A DNA stretch of 64,000 nt from Marchantia polymorpha subsp. ruderalis (taxonomy: Eukaryota > Streptophyta > Marchantiopsida > Marchantiales > Marchantiaceae): contig AP031355.1 of assembly GCA_037833965.1 (NCBI GenBank), positions 1,079,501 to 1,143,500 on the forward strand. The letters are read 5' to 3'. The notes beneath the pieces were generated by a model. The model did not search any database and had not been told where the DNA came from. It saw only the letters and a list, made by a program, of their open reading frames with translations. Below, in pieces: positions 53,221 to 64,000 of this stretch (the stretch's first letter is position 1; each line of letters opens with the position of its first letter). The translations under genes and the position numbers were made by a program.

Positions 53221-53770
53221 AAAGAACATGCATTCAAAAGCTATAAAAATAATTTTCAAATAACTAAAAAATACAAAAAGTATGATATTATGCTTGATGA
53301 TTTATTAGACAATGTAAAATCCTTGCTAGGCTATGTTGCTGCAGAATATGGCCACGAGTTAAGCACAAAAAATTTATAACTGTTATGTATTTACATTTAG
53401 TGATGGGTGCATTTTTTTAAACTCTCTTTTGCAAAAATGTGTAGCTTAGTCAAAAATGGAAGCTGAATGTGTAGCGCAAGTAGAATAAGTCAAAACAAAC
53501 TTGTTGGTTTTAAGTAACTTATCATTGAGAAAAATTAGAACTTGAGATTTTTAATTTTTATTATGCTCTATAGCTTTACATCTTGTTCCAAAGCAGGAGA
53601 TGTAAAACAAAGTCAAACACATTGACATCGTATAACATATTATAAGAATTGTAGTTCCTGATGGAAATCAGTTCTACTTGTCAAGATTGACGGTTAATTT
53701 AAGGCAGCTGATGTGTTGATCAAAATTAACTTTTTTTGAGTTTTGAGATGACATAGTGCTACTTTGCAGG
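53221..53770 (+). pseudogene. Decayed Ty1/copia RNase H (3' part of the interrupted element)
   Basis: The frame of the RFMSNP motif left of element 2 carries on here with KNMHSKAIKIIF, as in copia proteins. GYVAAEYGHEL (about 53330), a block like the copia TLGGGPISW-KSKLQK segment (about 53390-53440), SKMEAECVA (about 53453-53480), KHIDI with HIIR (about 53618-53655) and ADVLIK (about 53706-53725) follow in order. Stops and frameshifts are frequent. This is the standard C-terminal part of copia pol. Confidence 0.8.
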
Positions 53771-55018
53771 TTTGAATCATGTGGAGCAAAAATAGAGTTT
53801 AATAGCAATTTTATTATTTATTTATTTATTTATAATTATATTTATATATTGATCTAGATCAGATATCTTTCTAGAAATTTCTACAAAGTATACATGTAAT
53901 GAAGATTACAATCTCCGCAACAAAAGTTAAGGTAAAGATTATTAGGTGATAATCATGTTTTTTTATAATTCAAATTAATTTTATTAGGATTTGGGTTCAG
54001 GATTTAGATAAAAGTGTTTAAAACTCTCATAACATTGTCATCAATAAAAAGCTCACAAAACTTTTAGTCACATTTTTTTTTGAATATTTTAGAAAAGCCA
54101 AATATGTTATTGTTGAAATGATTCATATGAATGAAGTACATATGTACGTTGCGTAAGTTTGATCTTTCAAGTTTCACATATGTTTATATTGCCTATAAAG
54201 TAAATATATCAAATTAGTAAAAATAATCCAAAACATGTAACTTTTCATTATCTTATAATATTCAATCTTGGATATCAATTTTTTTCCATCAAACTATCAT
54301 TCATAAACTTGCAATATCTAAGATTAAATATTGAAAATTAATTTTTACCATAATTTTTCAAGTTAATCAAAGCTTGTAATTTTTCATTTTCCAACATTTT
54401 TTTGTTGTATCAGGTTTGAGTTTACAAAATTTATATTCTATGTTGATTGTAAGAATAATTTTATTCAAGATAAAGCTCAAAAAATAATTTTTATTAAATC
54501 AAATATTTTTCATTTTATTTTCTAAATTTATAAAATAACTAGATTGTATTTAATTTCTTCAAGATGTTATTTAATTACATACAAGAATTTTACCAGATTG
54601 AAATATAATTTCTTTTGGATTTCTTTCACAAAATTTAAGATCATTTTGTCAGATTATTCATGATTTTAATAAAGTTGTGAGAACATTCATTTGATTTAAA
54701 ATAAGATCCAAAAAAAAACACTGCGACAAAAAAATAATACCATATTTAGCAATTAAAATTTTGATTGCATTGAATTTCACACATCTCTTTATTTGAATTT
54801 TTTAGCCTTATATTTTAGTGAATTTAAATTCAACATGTAAATTTATCTATTCTTTATAAGTCATTGAATTTTAGTGAATTTAGTTAACGTCCAAATTTAT
54901 CAATGTTCGTATGTATAACTTTATTATTGACAACTTTTTTACAGCTTATAAAGAAAAATAAGTGAGTCAGTATGTTACAGAACTGCTAGGGAGAAATAAA
55001 TTACTATGGGGAAAAACA

Positions 55019-55158
55019 GCCCCAGAGATGGATGATCTTACTATTGAGAAAAAATTGCCCCGAAGATGGTCTTACCAATTGGATAGATAGCTACAAAGAT
55101 GATCTTATTAGTGGAAAAAATCAGCTACAAAATGCTCAAATTAGTGAAAAAAAACTGA
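55019..55158. repeat. Degenerate minisatellite, about four units of 33-38 bp
   Basis: Units begin at about 55019, 55057, 55090 and 55124 with GCCCC or GCTAC, then an AAGATG-GATCTTA-type core and an A-rich end. They are clearly diverged from one another. No coding role. Confidence 0.55.
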
Positions 55159-58100
55159 TAAACTGAAGAAATAAAATTTATTTCACAAGAGCCCGTATTG
55201 AGTTTCAAAAAAGCCGAAGTAACCAAAACATGAAGCCAAGTAATAAAGAAGAAGAAGTCGGTAGATTTCAAAATCGACAAAACTTAAACTGATGCCGGTA
55301 GGAATGGCAGGACAAGGATAATGTGGCGATTTTTAGTGCATGAGATGATGGAACTGCGGTGAGCTGACACCTTTAAAAAACATGAGATGACGGTATAACT
55401 AGCAGTGAAAGAATGAACCAAATACATGCCTAAGTGGAAAAAAGGCGGCAAAGGCTTTTGACAGCAAAAGAAAACGAATGCGATGGATTAAATGAGAGAC
55501 GGTTCATGAAGTTTGAAATCTTGACAAGCGAGGGATCTTTTCGTTGGATTAGTAAAAAGTTTGTGAGAATAGTGTCAAAGACGTTTGAAAAGACAATTTT
55601 ATCAGCGGATGATGCTAGGGTAGAAAAAAAATCAATTGCAAAGAGAGATTGGATATTCATTTAAAATTGAGAGTAGAAACTACAAGTAAAACCTTAGATG
55701 TATAATCTTTGTATATATTTGAATATACTTTACACCCGAAGATTTCAAATTGAGGATCATTTTTTGTAAGTTTGTATCTCAACTTAAGCGGTGTATATGA
55801 TTGAAGGATGTAGAAGAAAAAAGATTTGCCAAAAATTTTAATTCATATTTTAGCCCAAAACTCTTTTTATAAACATGATTAGCTTAATATGTTTCTTATT
55901 TTGCTTCAATAGCGTTCAATTAAGTTGTTTGTTGATATCATTTTGCTAAAAAATATATTGTAGCAATAGTATGAGTTTTTTTCTTGTTGACAATACATGT
56001 CAAGTTTTAATGTAATAATTTTTTTTGTTTTACTGCAAAATCTCATATCTCTTGCTTGTCTAGATTTTCATCTGGACATTTGTATGTTTTAAATGATTAA
56101 TTTTGTATTTTTTATATTATAAATACATGTAAATAGTAATTCATGAAATCAAATAATGAAATTTGTGAAAATAAAGAAAACTGAGAGACTTAATTTCATT
56201 CGTTTTTATGAGTATATATAATCAAGGATCTTCATAATATATGAAATACTACTCTATGAGCACTTTAATTATTTCTTTTTAACACACAATACTCAAAAGA
56301 TTTCAAATATCTTTACCATATGGTAGGATTTAGAACTTTAAAAGTTCAGATTTAACATGTACATTCTTTTTAGAAATAAAATCGTTTTTTTCTCGCTAAC
56401 GCCATTTATTCTCAAATGACAGAAGTAATAATTTGTATCTTGAAATCTAAAGTTATTTCCATTTTATTACATAAAGAATCTAGTCTTGCATAAGCATTGT
56501 TGCTTTTGTAGACCCTTTTGTTTTTACTAATCCCTTTCAAATATAATTTGTTTTATTTTAGCCATGATTTAAGGTACACCGTCAATCATTTTTCATTGAT
56601 GACCTGATACTAACGTATCGAGCAATCTTAAGTTCTTATTCAAATCATGATATGTCAAACAATTTTTTATATTCTTGAATCTTGAATTTGATACGATCAA
56701 TCATTCCTAATATAACTTACATGGATTGATAAAAAGGAAATTTTATTCATGACAGAAGATATAAACATGTACAACTTAAATTATTTTTTTCCCTCTTAAG
56801 ATGAGAAAAGAAAGTCATATTATTGAAATTATCAGGCATAATTGTTAGAAATTATTTTTGATAAGTTTATAAAGAAATTTTTTAGATTTAATAAAACTTG
56901 ATTTGTTACAAAAAATTTTCTTGAATTTTGCCTCAATTTTAACATAGCACGTTATTCTGATCTAAATGTATTTTATCTAGAAAAGAATTACTTTAAATTT
57001 GTTATTATCGTTTTTTTTTTCCTTTAGAGGACTTTTATAATTCACATTGTAGATTTGACTAAAAAATTGATCACTTAAAAAAATACAGTCATTTTTTGTT
57101 GATATAAGAAAATCTATTAAAATAACTACTGATTTTTTTTAAATTATAATTGATGCTTTTGTTAGCTTGCTTAAGGAACATATGGCATCAAGACAAATAT
57201 GATATTCAGATCAAATTCAAGAAGTTCAATTTTCTATTTCATTATTTGGATACTCACAAAATTTTTTCAAATATTTAATAAGATCATATAAGTATGTTAT
57301 TTATAAAAAGTTATTGATTATCATTTAAAAAAATATTTAAAGACAATGAAATGAAGCTTGTATTATTTGATCTAGATCAGTTGTGATATTTGTGATGAGA
57401 TTTGTCCTTTTTTTAAAATGAAATATCTACTCTCCGATAAATAAATGGTGATTGAAATAAATACTTTTATGTTTATAATCATGTTCTATATGTAATTTTA
57501 TTATTTTTTGACAGAATCTGTGATTTATTAAATTTTTTCAAATCATTAGATTTGACATGTTTTATAATAATTTTTTTCACAAAAGATAACTCTAAAGTAC
57601 ATTGCATATGTCAATGCTAAACTTGACATCATTATTTCTTATGAATCTAATCTTAATGAATCTGATCTACTTTACTCATCTAAATTAAAATTCAATGCTT
57701 TTTCGGTTTAATGCACCAATGTCCATAAGAACCAGAAGTTTGTTGTGAGTGTAAACTTTAAAATATTTGAGGACAACCTTTGACATCTATCTTTTATTGT
57801 GAAGAAAAAACTTAATGATACGAACTAGGACTAAGCTACTAGACTTTGGTTCATACCTGAATTAAATATAACATTTTGAATGAATAATTTTTTGTTTGAT
57901 ACATAAATTGATAATTAACATCAGAATGTATCTTGAAACAGACAAGGTTTATATATGAAATTGAACATCTAGTTAATTTTGCATGCGTTAGATCATGCTA
58001 CAAATTTGATTATAAAGTTACTTAAAATTCCATATGTCTATGCATTGAAAAAAAATTAATTTCACGTATAGTGATCAAGATTTTTGCATCTAGGATTGAT

Positions 58101-58178
58101 GCTTATTTAGAAAGATGAAGTAGAGCAATTTAATATCTTTGTGAATTTTTTGAATGATTTTTTATTTTTATCAAAATC

Positions 58179-58210
58179 TTTATCAACAAAATTCTACTTT
58201 TGTTGATAAA
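58179..58210. repeat. Perfect inverted repeat, 13-bp arms
   Basis: Arms 58179-58191 and 58198-58210 (TTTATCAACAAAA and its complement) with a 6-base loop. The loop segment AAAATTCTACTTTTG is repeated directly just downstream. Confidence 0.75.
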
Positions 58211-58490
58211 GAAAATTCTACTTTTGTATTTTGTATGTTTTAAAGAAAAAAAAAGTATCTTAGATTAAAAAAGCATTAAAAGAAAAATATTGTAATAGGA
58301 AAGAGTTGTTCTCTGACGTGATTGAGTTAGAATTAAACAAAATTATTTGAAAGCTTGGTACTACAAGTAGACTGATATAAGACGAGGCTGAAATGATAGT
58401 TAACGAACTTGAGAAACTAATAAAATTGTAGTTCAATGATGATTGATCCTTGCTTGTTGGATTGAGAAAAATGAAAATTAGCGTAGATGT

Positions 58491-58528
58491 TATGGAAGGA
58501 CAAAATTTTCAAATTTTGTCCTTCCATA
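58491..58528. repeat. Perfect inverted repeat, 18-bp arms
   Basis: Arms 58491-58508 and 58511-58528 (TATGGAAGGACAAAATTT and its complement) with a 2-base centre. A near-perfect palindrome inside decayed DNA; too short for a typical plant microRNA precursor. Confidence 0.8.
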
Positions 58529-61500
58529 CCATCTTTCAAATTGAGATTTTCAAATTTTAGGGAGATTATCAAATTAATTCACATTTAAAATGAATTGAAT
58601 TATTTGAATGAAGTAGAAATTTCACAGATTTAGCAAGATATAAATAGAGTTAATGTCTACTGTTGGTAATCAATGATGAATAGCGTGCTAGATCCAATTT
58701 AATTTAACCGGATGTAAATTGAAACATCATTTTCAAGAGTCATAATTCTAAGCATAACTAGAGCAAAACCTCAAATTTTAGTTGCAAAAATCTCTCACAT
58801 ATGTTGTATGAGCTTTTATAACCATGAGCTTCATGATGAACAATTATGACACAAAAAATAAGGATTAATTTAGTAATCACCAAACTCATAAATTTAATTA
58901 TTTCATTCTTGTCAATCATTGTAACATGTGTTGTTTCATCATAATAAGCAAATAATCAATCATAACAAAGTTGTAAGTGCTCTGTTTATTGAAACTTATA
59001 ATAAGAGATGATGTTGCAATATTTTCCATGATTTGATATCGTAATTTCAAAATAATCTCTGAATTAGATCTACCTCACATATCTTTTTGGTAACGCATGA
59101 TTATTTTAAAATGTTGAATATAATCTATATGCATGTATGTAAACACTCTTTCAACACAACTTTACTATCATCACTCATCACAAGTTTTAAAATTTTGTTT
59201 TTAAAAATTTAAAAATTTAAAATTTTTTTATTGATGAAATAAAAGTTCATAAAAATATCTCTAAATACTCTGCTTAAAATTTTTTCTCTATAATTTTATA
59301 CATAAAAAAATATAAATTATCATGGTCTTTATTATATAATTTAATTTCAATAAAAAAATCTTGGTAGATATAAATAATTCTCATAAAAAGTAAACAAAAT
59401 ACATATTAATTTGTTACTGACCTGCATTGACTATCGGGAAGCATCTTGATCTTTGAATAAAGATGACAACATGCTATCTGGAATCTGAAATTTCTAAAAT
59501 TTCAACTTACGCTTAATAAAAATTTAAACTTAATTCAACTAACGACAATCTTTCTTATAAAATCAATCCAGATTTTTTAAGACTGAAAAATTAAATTTTT
59601 TTATTATTTTATAAATAAAAATTTATATTGTGTTTTAAACCAAAATATATTCTAAAGAAATTTTTCATTAGATCTTTCTTTTGATTTTTATGACTAAGTT
59701 GCCAAATTTTATATTTTTTAAACTAAGTCTAAAATTTTGATTTGATGTCAAATTGATGTTTTAGAATTTTCATATTTTATTATAATTTGATTTTAGTTAA
59801 AGTACAAAGAAGCTTTTGAAAAGTCTAAGTAAACCAATTGCATGATGTCTCATGTAACATTTTTTATAAAATTTTAACATACCACGCAAGATTAATTTTT
59901 GTGAAAACAATTTAGATAATACTGATCATGAGTTACGGTGATAAAATTTCAAAAGAATAAAATAGTGGAGGTAAAAAATAGGATTTCAGGCAAGTTTGAA
60001 GATACCTTTGAGAAATAACTTTTTTCATAAATTAAGGATTTGGATTTATAAAATATCTTGGAGTGTCAATGAATTTCGTGTTGAGTAATAAGTAGAAATC
60101 TTATGAAAAAATGTGTTTTACACATAGACATGTAGATGGAAGTCAACAATCTAGTATCATCATGAGCTAAAAGAAATCATGTGAGGTTAAGTTAAAAAAC
60201 AGTCAGTCCGGATATCACAGACCAAAATTTTCCAGATTAATCAATACAAAGAAAAATCACAATTAATATAAATGTCTTATGTCAAATCTCTCAGAAACAA
60301 ACTCACATTTGATGAATTTTAAGAATGAACCATAAGAACGCAATAGACCAGATTTTTTCAAAGCACACATAGTGTGAATCTAATAGTTGGCATCCTCTAG
60401 ATTTTTATTGATCTATTTCATGTCTTCTTTTCAGTATTTAGAAAGTAATCTATTAAAGCCGTACCTCATAAAACAAAAACTGAAAATTTAGTTCTGCGAT
60501 GCTTAATTTTCAAATATTTTCCCAGATATTGTACGTAGTTGAAATAGCAGATGATGATGAAATATAAATCTCAGATTCAAATTTATAACTTGTTAACTAT
60601 GTTGTCTAGATCATCTCAATTTGTAAGCATCTTTGTTAAGCCATTGATAGGGCATGGTGAGATGGAGGAAGTGATTTTAGGTTGATAATTGTGGGAGCAT
60701 TTGTTTGAGCCATAGATTTTCTTACTGTAGCTGAACTAGAGGATTGGCAATATTATGAAAAATTGCGTCATACAAATTGCCGCTGGAAGATGTGTTATTT
60801 AACAAGTTCAATAGGATTCTCGACTTCCTTGATTTCATTAAAAAAACTGTGAATCCAAGCATAATTAACATAAGTATGTTCAATCATACAATAAGTAAAT
60901 TAAGAAAACAGAAGTCAAGGTAATCCATCTTAGGGAGAATCAAGAAAGAGTACGATATTTTCGAGTGTAACATATTTGTATTCATTCTAATTTGAAAGTG
61001 TTTCAAGCTTAATAAAAGTCCAAGTTGTTCATGAGCTCATTATTGTCTTATGTATAAGATTGAATCATTGTTAGTCAATTTAATTACAGTAGACTTCTCC
61101 GTAAGTAAGCATCCGTTTAAGCAGGCATTTGTTTTCTAAAAAATAGGGGGAAGATTTATAATCTTCACTTAAAATCTGTTTTCAATTTAGATGAAATGAA
61201 TGATAAATATTTTGTTTTTGCGATGGCAGAATAAGAAGACTGGCATTAGGCATGTTGTAAATCCATATGTAATGCATGTCTTCAAGCTCAGTACACTAAC
61301 CAACAATATTATTCTCTTTAGATCTTCATCAGATCTTTTTAGCATTTGCTCCGGCTTGTTTCACACAAATCTGATAGATGATTCACTAACATAGTACGTA
61401 AACTCTTATACTGAAAGCATTGGTGTTGCTCAGCTTGTCTAATATATCGCATCGATGGGAATCATTTAGGCGTTCCGGTTCGGTTTATTTGACATTGCAC

Positions 61501-61714
61501 TCGAAACAAAAGATTAGGAAATGATTGGTCTAAGTACGCATAATCCTCGTAGGTTCAAGGTGTGTATTCAGGCGGTAGACTATTGTATTGACGCGTTTAT
61601 TTGTGATATATCACATATTTTATGCTAATATAAACGGTGTCTTGTTGATTGAAGACACACTTCTTTTTCATTCCATGATTTCTAATATATATCTCTTTTT
61701 CTTGGTCGTATTAA

Positions 61715-61942
61715 ATGACTAGTAAGCAAAGACAACTTTCGTTCAAAAGACTGAGAGACGCTTTAATTCAATGGCACCATCAAGCCGGTGAAAGAGACTC
61801 ATTATCCATGAGGCGACATTGTAGATTCGGTGTGGCATCACAATTCACGTGGAATGCAAGGTGGAAGGTTAGCATGAAGGCACCACAAGAGGGCATATAC
61901 TTCCCTTCTGGAGAGGTCAGACTAGTGTTTGTTGAGTTCTAG
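61715..61942 (+). CDS. Small open frame, 75 aa, unrecognised
   Basis: ATG-initiated frame with mixed composition (basic, with several W, R and S). No domain, signal peptide or membrane segment is apparent. It stands alone, with no neighbour to suggest a role. It could be an exon piece or chance; length alone is weak evidence. Confidence 0.2.
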   Translation: MTSKQRQLSFKRLRDALIQWHHQAGERDSLSMRRHCRFGVASQFTWNARWKVSMKAPQEGIYFPSGEVRLVFVEF

Positions 61943-63056
61943 TAGCTTTATACAATCAAATACGACGTTTGCTGAGAAACTGGCTCGTGTGGGGACATAT
62001 ATTGGGAGGACGAGACATTTTGGTGAAATAAAATAATGGAAAAAGTCCACTCGTCTGTCTTAGTGGAACTTTTTTATGTTTGACTTTCTTTGAACAAGTA
62101 AGAGTGAAGACTCACCGACACGAGAACTCTATGGAAAGTGTCTGAATTATCACCAGGAAGATGCGTCTCCACATCTTTATACGATGTCTATTATATTTAT
62201 GAAAATATTATACTTATTTTGAGAAGAAATACCAAATAATATAGCAAAATTATGGACGCCACATAAGTTCTCACAACAACAAACCTAGGCCATCAGATAT
62301 TTAAATACCTGCTTTTTCTACTGACTTTGTACTTTCGAAATCATGGCCGTCCCTGTTTTAGACATCAATAATTTCTATGCTGCATGCTGCTCGCAATTCC
62401 CATTAAGTATACGCGAGTAAAGATAGGCGAACGTCGATAAATCGTACTCTTTGTTTCGAGTCGATAAATCACAGATGGACCTGATCTTATTCGATGACTT
62501 ATATAGTCGAAGGAAAGTATAATAAAAATCGTTTGCAAATAATTACAAGATATGTTCTCAGTGATCGCAGATCTGTTGAAGTGTGGATAGTTCCTCACGA
62601 ATATACTCTCCCATTCGTTTGCGAATAAGAGGCTACACACGTGAATATATTCTGGATTTCTATCTAAAGCAATCCATGTGTTGGCCCGACGTACTAGACT
62701 AGGGACAAGGTTGCTTCCTAGATCGAAAATGTCATAGATAGAAAGATTTTAGAATGCAGGAATGGCACTGATTGAAGAGTACAAGAAGCCAATCATGCTC
62801 ACATAGCTCTAAAAGGTTATATATCCAAAAAACGATATCATTATATATAGATAGATTATTTTTCTATTTAACTCGTAGACTCCATGTCTTGCATATTCGA
62901 TAATTGCTAGAAAAGGGGACTAAGACAACATCAAGGAACACGAAGAATAGTGTCATATATATATAAAGATGAAAAAAACACAAAAAGCGTTGAGGGTTCG
63001 AAGCTGCACATTTAGTAGATCTGCAACCACGTCACGTTTGGAATCAATGTTATGTT

Positions 63057-63356
63057 TTGGCTGACTATCGACGAAGAAAATCAGCAATTTTGTTGGAAAG
63101 GTCAGCCGATGAAGGATCTGCCGCGTATTTATTCAAGAGCGTTCAACTGCTAATCACCGTGGTTGGTGATCGACAAGAACCAAAGAACACTGTTTTTGCA
63201 AATAAGTTCAACCAGATGAGACATAAAGAAACGGATTCTTCTACTCATGTGAAGGTGAATCTTTCAGGGGTAAACGAGGCAAGACGACAAACTGCTCTTT
63301 TACTATTTGGTACTTTAGCAAAAGGAAAAACTGTTACCTGTAGATGGCAGTTGTAA
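63057..63356 (+). CDS. Open frame of about 99 codons without ATG, possible exon
   Basis: A stop-free stretch with balanced amino-acid composition (YLFKSVQLLITVVGDRQEPK within it), unlike the surrounding AT-rich DNA. No in-frame ATG begins it, so if real it would be an internal or terminal exon. No family is recognised. A TATATATATA run lies upstream at about 62956-62965. Confidence 0.25.
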   Translation: MADYRRRKSAILLERSADEGSAAYLFKSVQLLITVVGDRQEPKNTVFANKFNQMRHKETDSSTHVKVNLSGVNEARRQTALLLFGTLAKGKTVTCRWQL

Positions 63357-64000
63357 AACTATATAAATTTCAAAAGTTTCTTTTTCAAAGTTGAGTGCTT
63401 ATCGTAATTAAAATGGTAATTTCTCATTGGCCCTTACATTGGATATGGGCAAGATTTATGTCGGAGGTGGAACTATGTCACACTAGTGGTCTCGACAATT
63501 ACACTGTATAGAGACTCTCATACATGGGGTTTACTATCATAACATCTTTGCCCCAATATTTAGCTTTCCGTATACAAACACACCATTGTCTGGATGCTTA
63601 ACCTTCAACACATATAATATCCACGTTCATTTAATTATAACATTTGTTCCATTATAACCATAATGGGTGACAATCAATATAAATATATATAAATAAATCA
63701 CGTAGTATAATATAGATAAAGCAATTTCTGTTCAAAACTTTCTGTCAGTTAAAATGAAACGATAAATTTCTATCATATAATCCATGTATTTAAGATGGAG
63801 GGGTATAGAATTCACGTTGTGATGTTATTGGGGACCATCCCTATCCTCGCCCTCTTGGTTTCATCCATTCTTGACATTATAGGGTTTTGCGGTTGTTTGC
63901 TCTATATGACTCAAATCCTTGATAGTCTCATAAGGTAGTATGCTGTATATATGTTATTTCTTAGGTAGAAGACAATGGGATGTGAGAATTCAACAATAGA

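Larger units (their letters stand above)
53771..61400. other. Long AT-rich stretch without recognisable genes
   Basis: Many stops in all frames, poly-A/T runs and a short TTTA repeat at about 53812-53835 (a similar one is at about 29563-29583). A polypurine-like AGGGAGATTAT near 58560 and AAATAGGGGGAAGAT near 61141 could be ends of older LTR elements, but no LTR pair could be found by eye. A 76-codon frame at 55434-55664 starts without ATG and resembles nothing known. Probably decayed transposon DNA. Confidence 0.5.
61401..64000. other. Right-end region of more mixed composition, no confirmed gene
   Basis: Less AT-monotonous than the preceding 8 kb, which may mark the edge of low-copy host DNA. 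Three weak gene hints are listed separately or under findings (61715-61942, near 62343, 63057-63356). Nothing else is supported, and no tRNA or rRNA was recognised. Confidence 0.4.

Noticed and set aside
55430-55664. Overlapping 76-codon frames on both strands
   Set aside because: The plus-strand frame lacks an ATG, composition is A-rich, and the two strands are mirror frames with no recognisable feature.
62365-62640. Minus-strand 91-codon frame
   Set aside because: No domain and AT-rich composition. It overlaps a weak plus-strand candidate and has nothing supporting it.

Overview
The window is plant nuclear DNA dominated by LTR retrotransposons. No host gene is secure. The plant assignment rests on the Athila/Tat-type Ty3/gypsy polymerase, a primer-binding site fitting tRNA-Asp, a degraded Ty1/copia element and very AT-rich flanks. 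The species cannot be named; a non-flowering plant is possible but unproven.

Layout. (1) 1-1318, 29071-30951 and 53221-about 53770 are AT-rich pieces of what looks like one old, decayed copia element, read left to right as gag/pre-integrase (weak), integrase, reverse transcriptase, RNase H. (2) 1319-29065 is a compound Ty3/gypsy insertion, LTR-internal-LTR-internal-LTR with an 11,192-bp period, bounded by one target duplication (TCAAG). (3) 30952-53215 is a second, related element (target duplication AATCC) with continuous gag and pol. (4) A solo LTR in reverse orientation (32408-37767, duplication GGAGA) sits inside the left LTR of element 2. (5) About 53770-64000 is AT-rich with hairpins, a degenerate minisatellite and a few doubtful open frames near the right end.

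The gypsy family is unusual in three ways. Its LTRs (about 5.4-5.6 kb) are almost as long as its internal region (5.8 kb). Most of each LTR is a single gene of about 1,030-1,045 codons lying upstream of the LTR TATA box, so it is encoded in U3, comparable in position to MMTV sag. It has a putative plant-transposon-type N-terminal region, a disordered proline-rich middle and a C-terminal coiled coil. Its size-changing indels are multiples of three, and in one diverged tract 15 of 17 substitutions are synonymous, so the protein appears to be under selection. Gag-protease and RT-RNaseH-integrase lie in one frame separated by a UAG followed by CAA UUA, the tobamovirus-type leaky stop context, and pol has no ATG near its start. 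Stop readthrough is therefore the likely expression route.

The copies are broken in complementary ways. Both internal regions of the tandem carry the same stop in RT but have intact gag and intact U3 genes. Element 2 has continuous gag and pol but both of its U3 genes are broken. Inferred order of events: the copia element decayed, then elements 1 and 2 inserted, then a third family member inserted in LTR4 and collapsed to a solo LTR.
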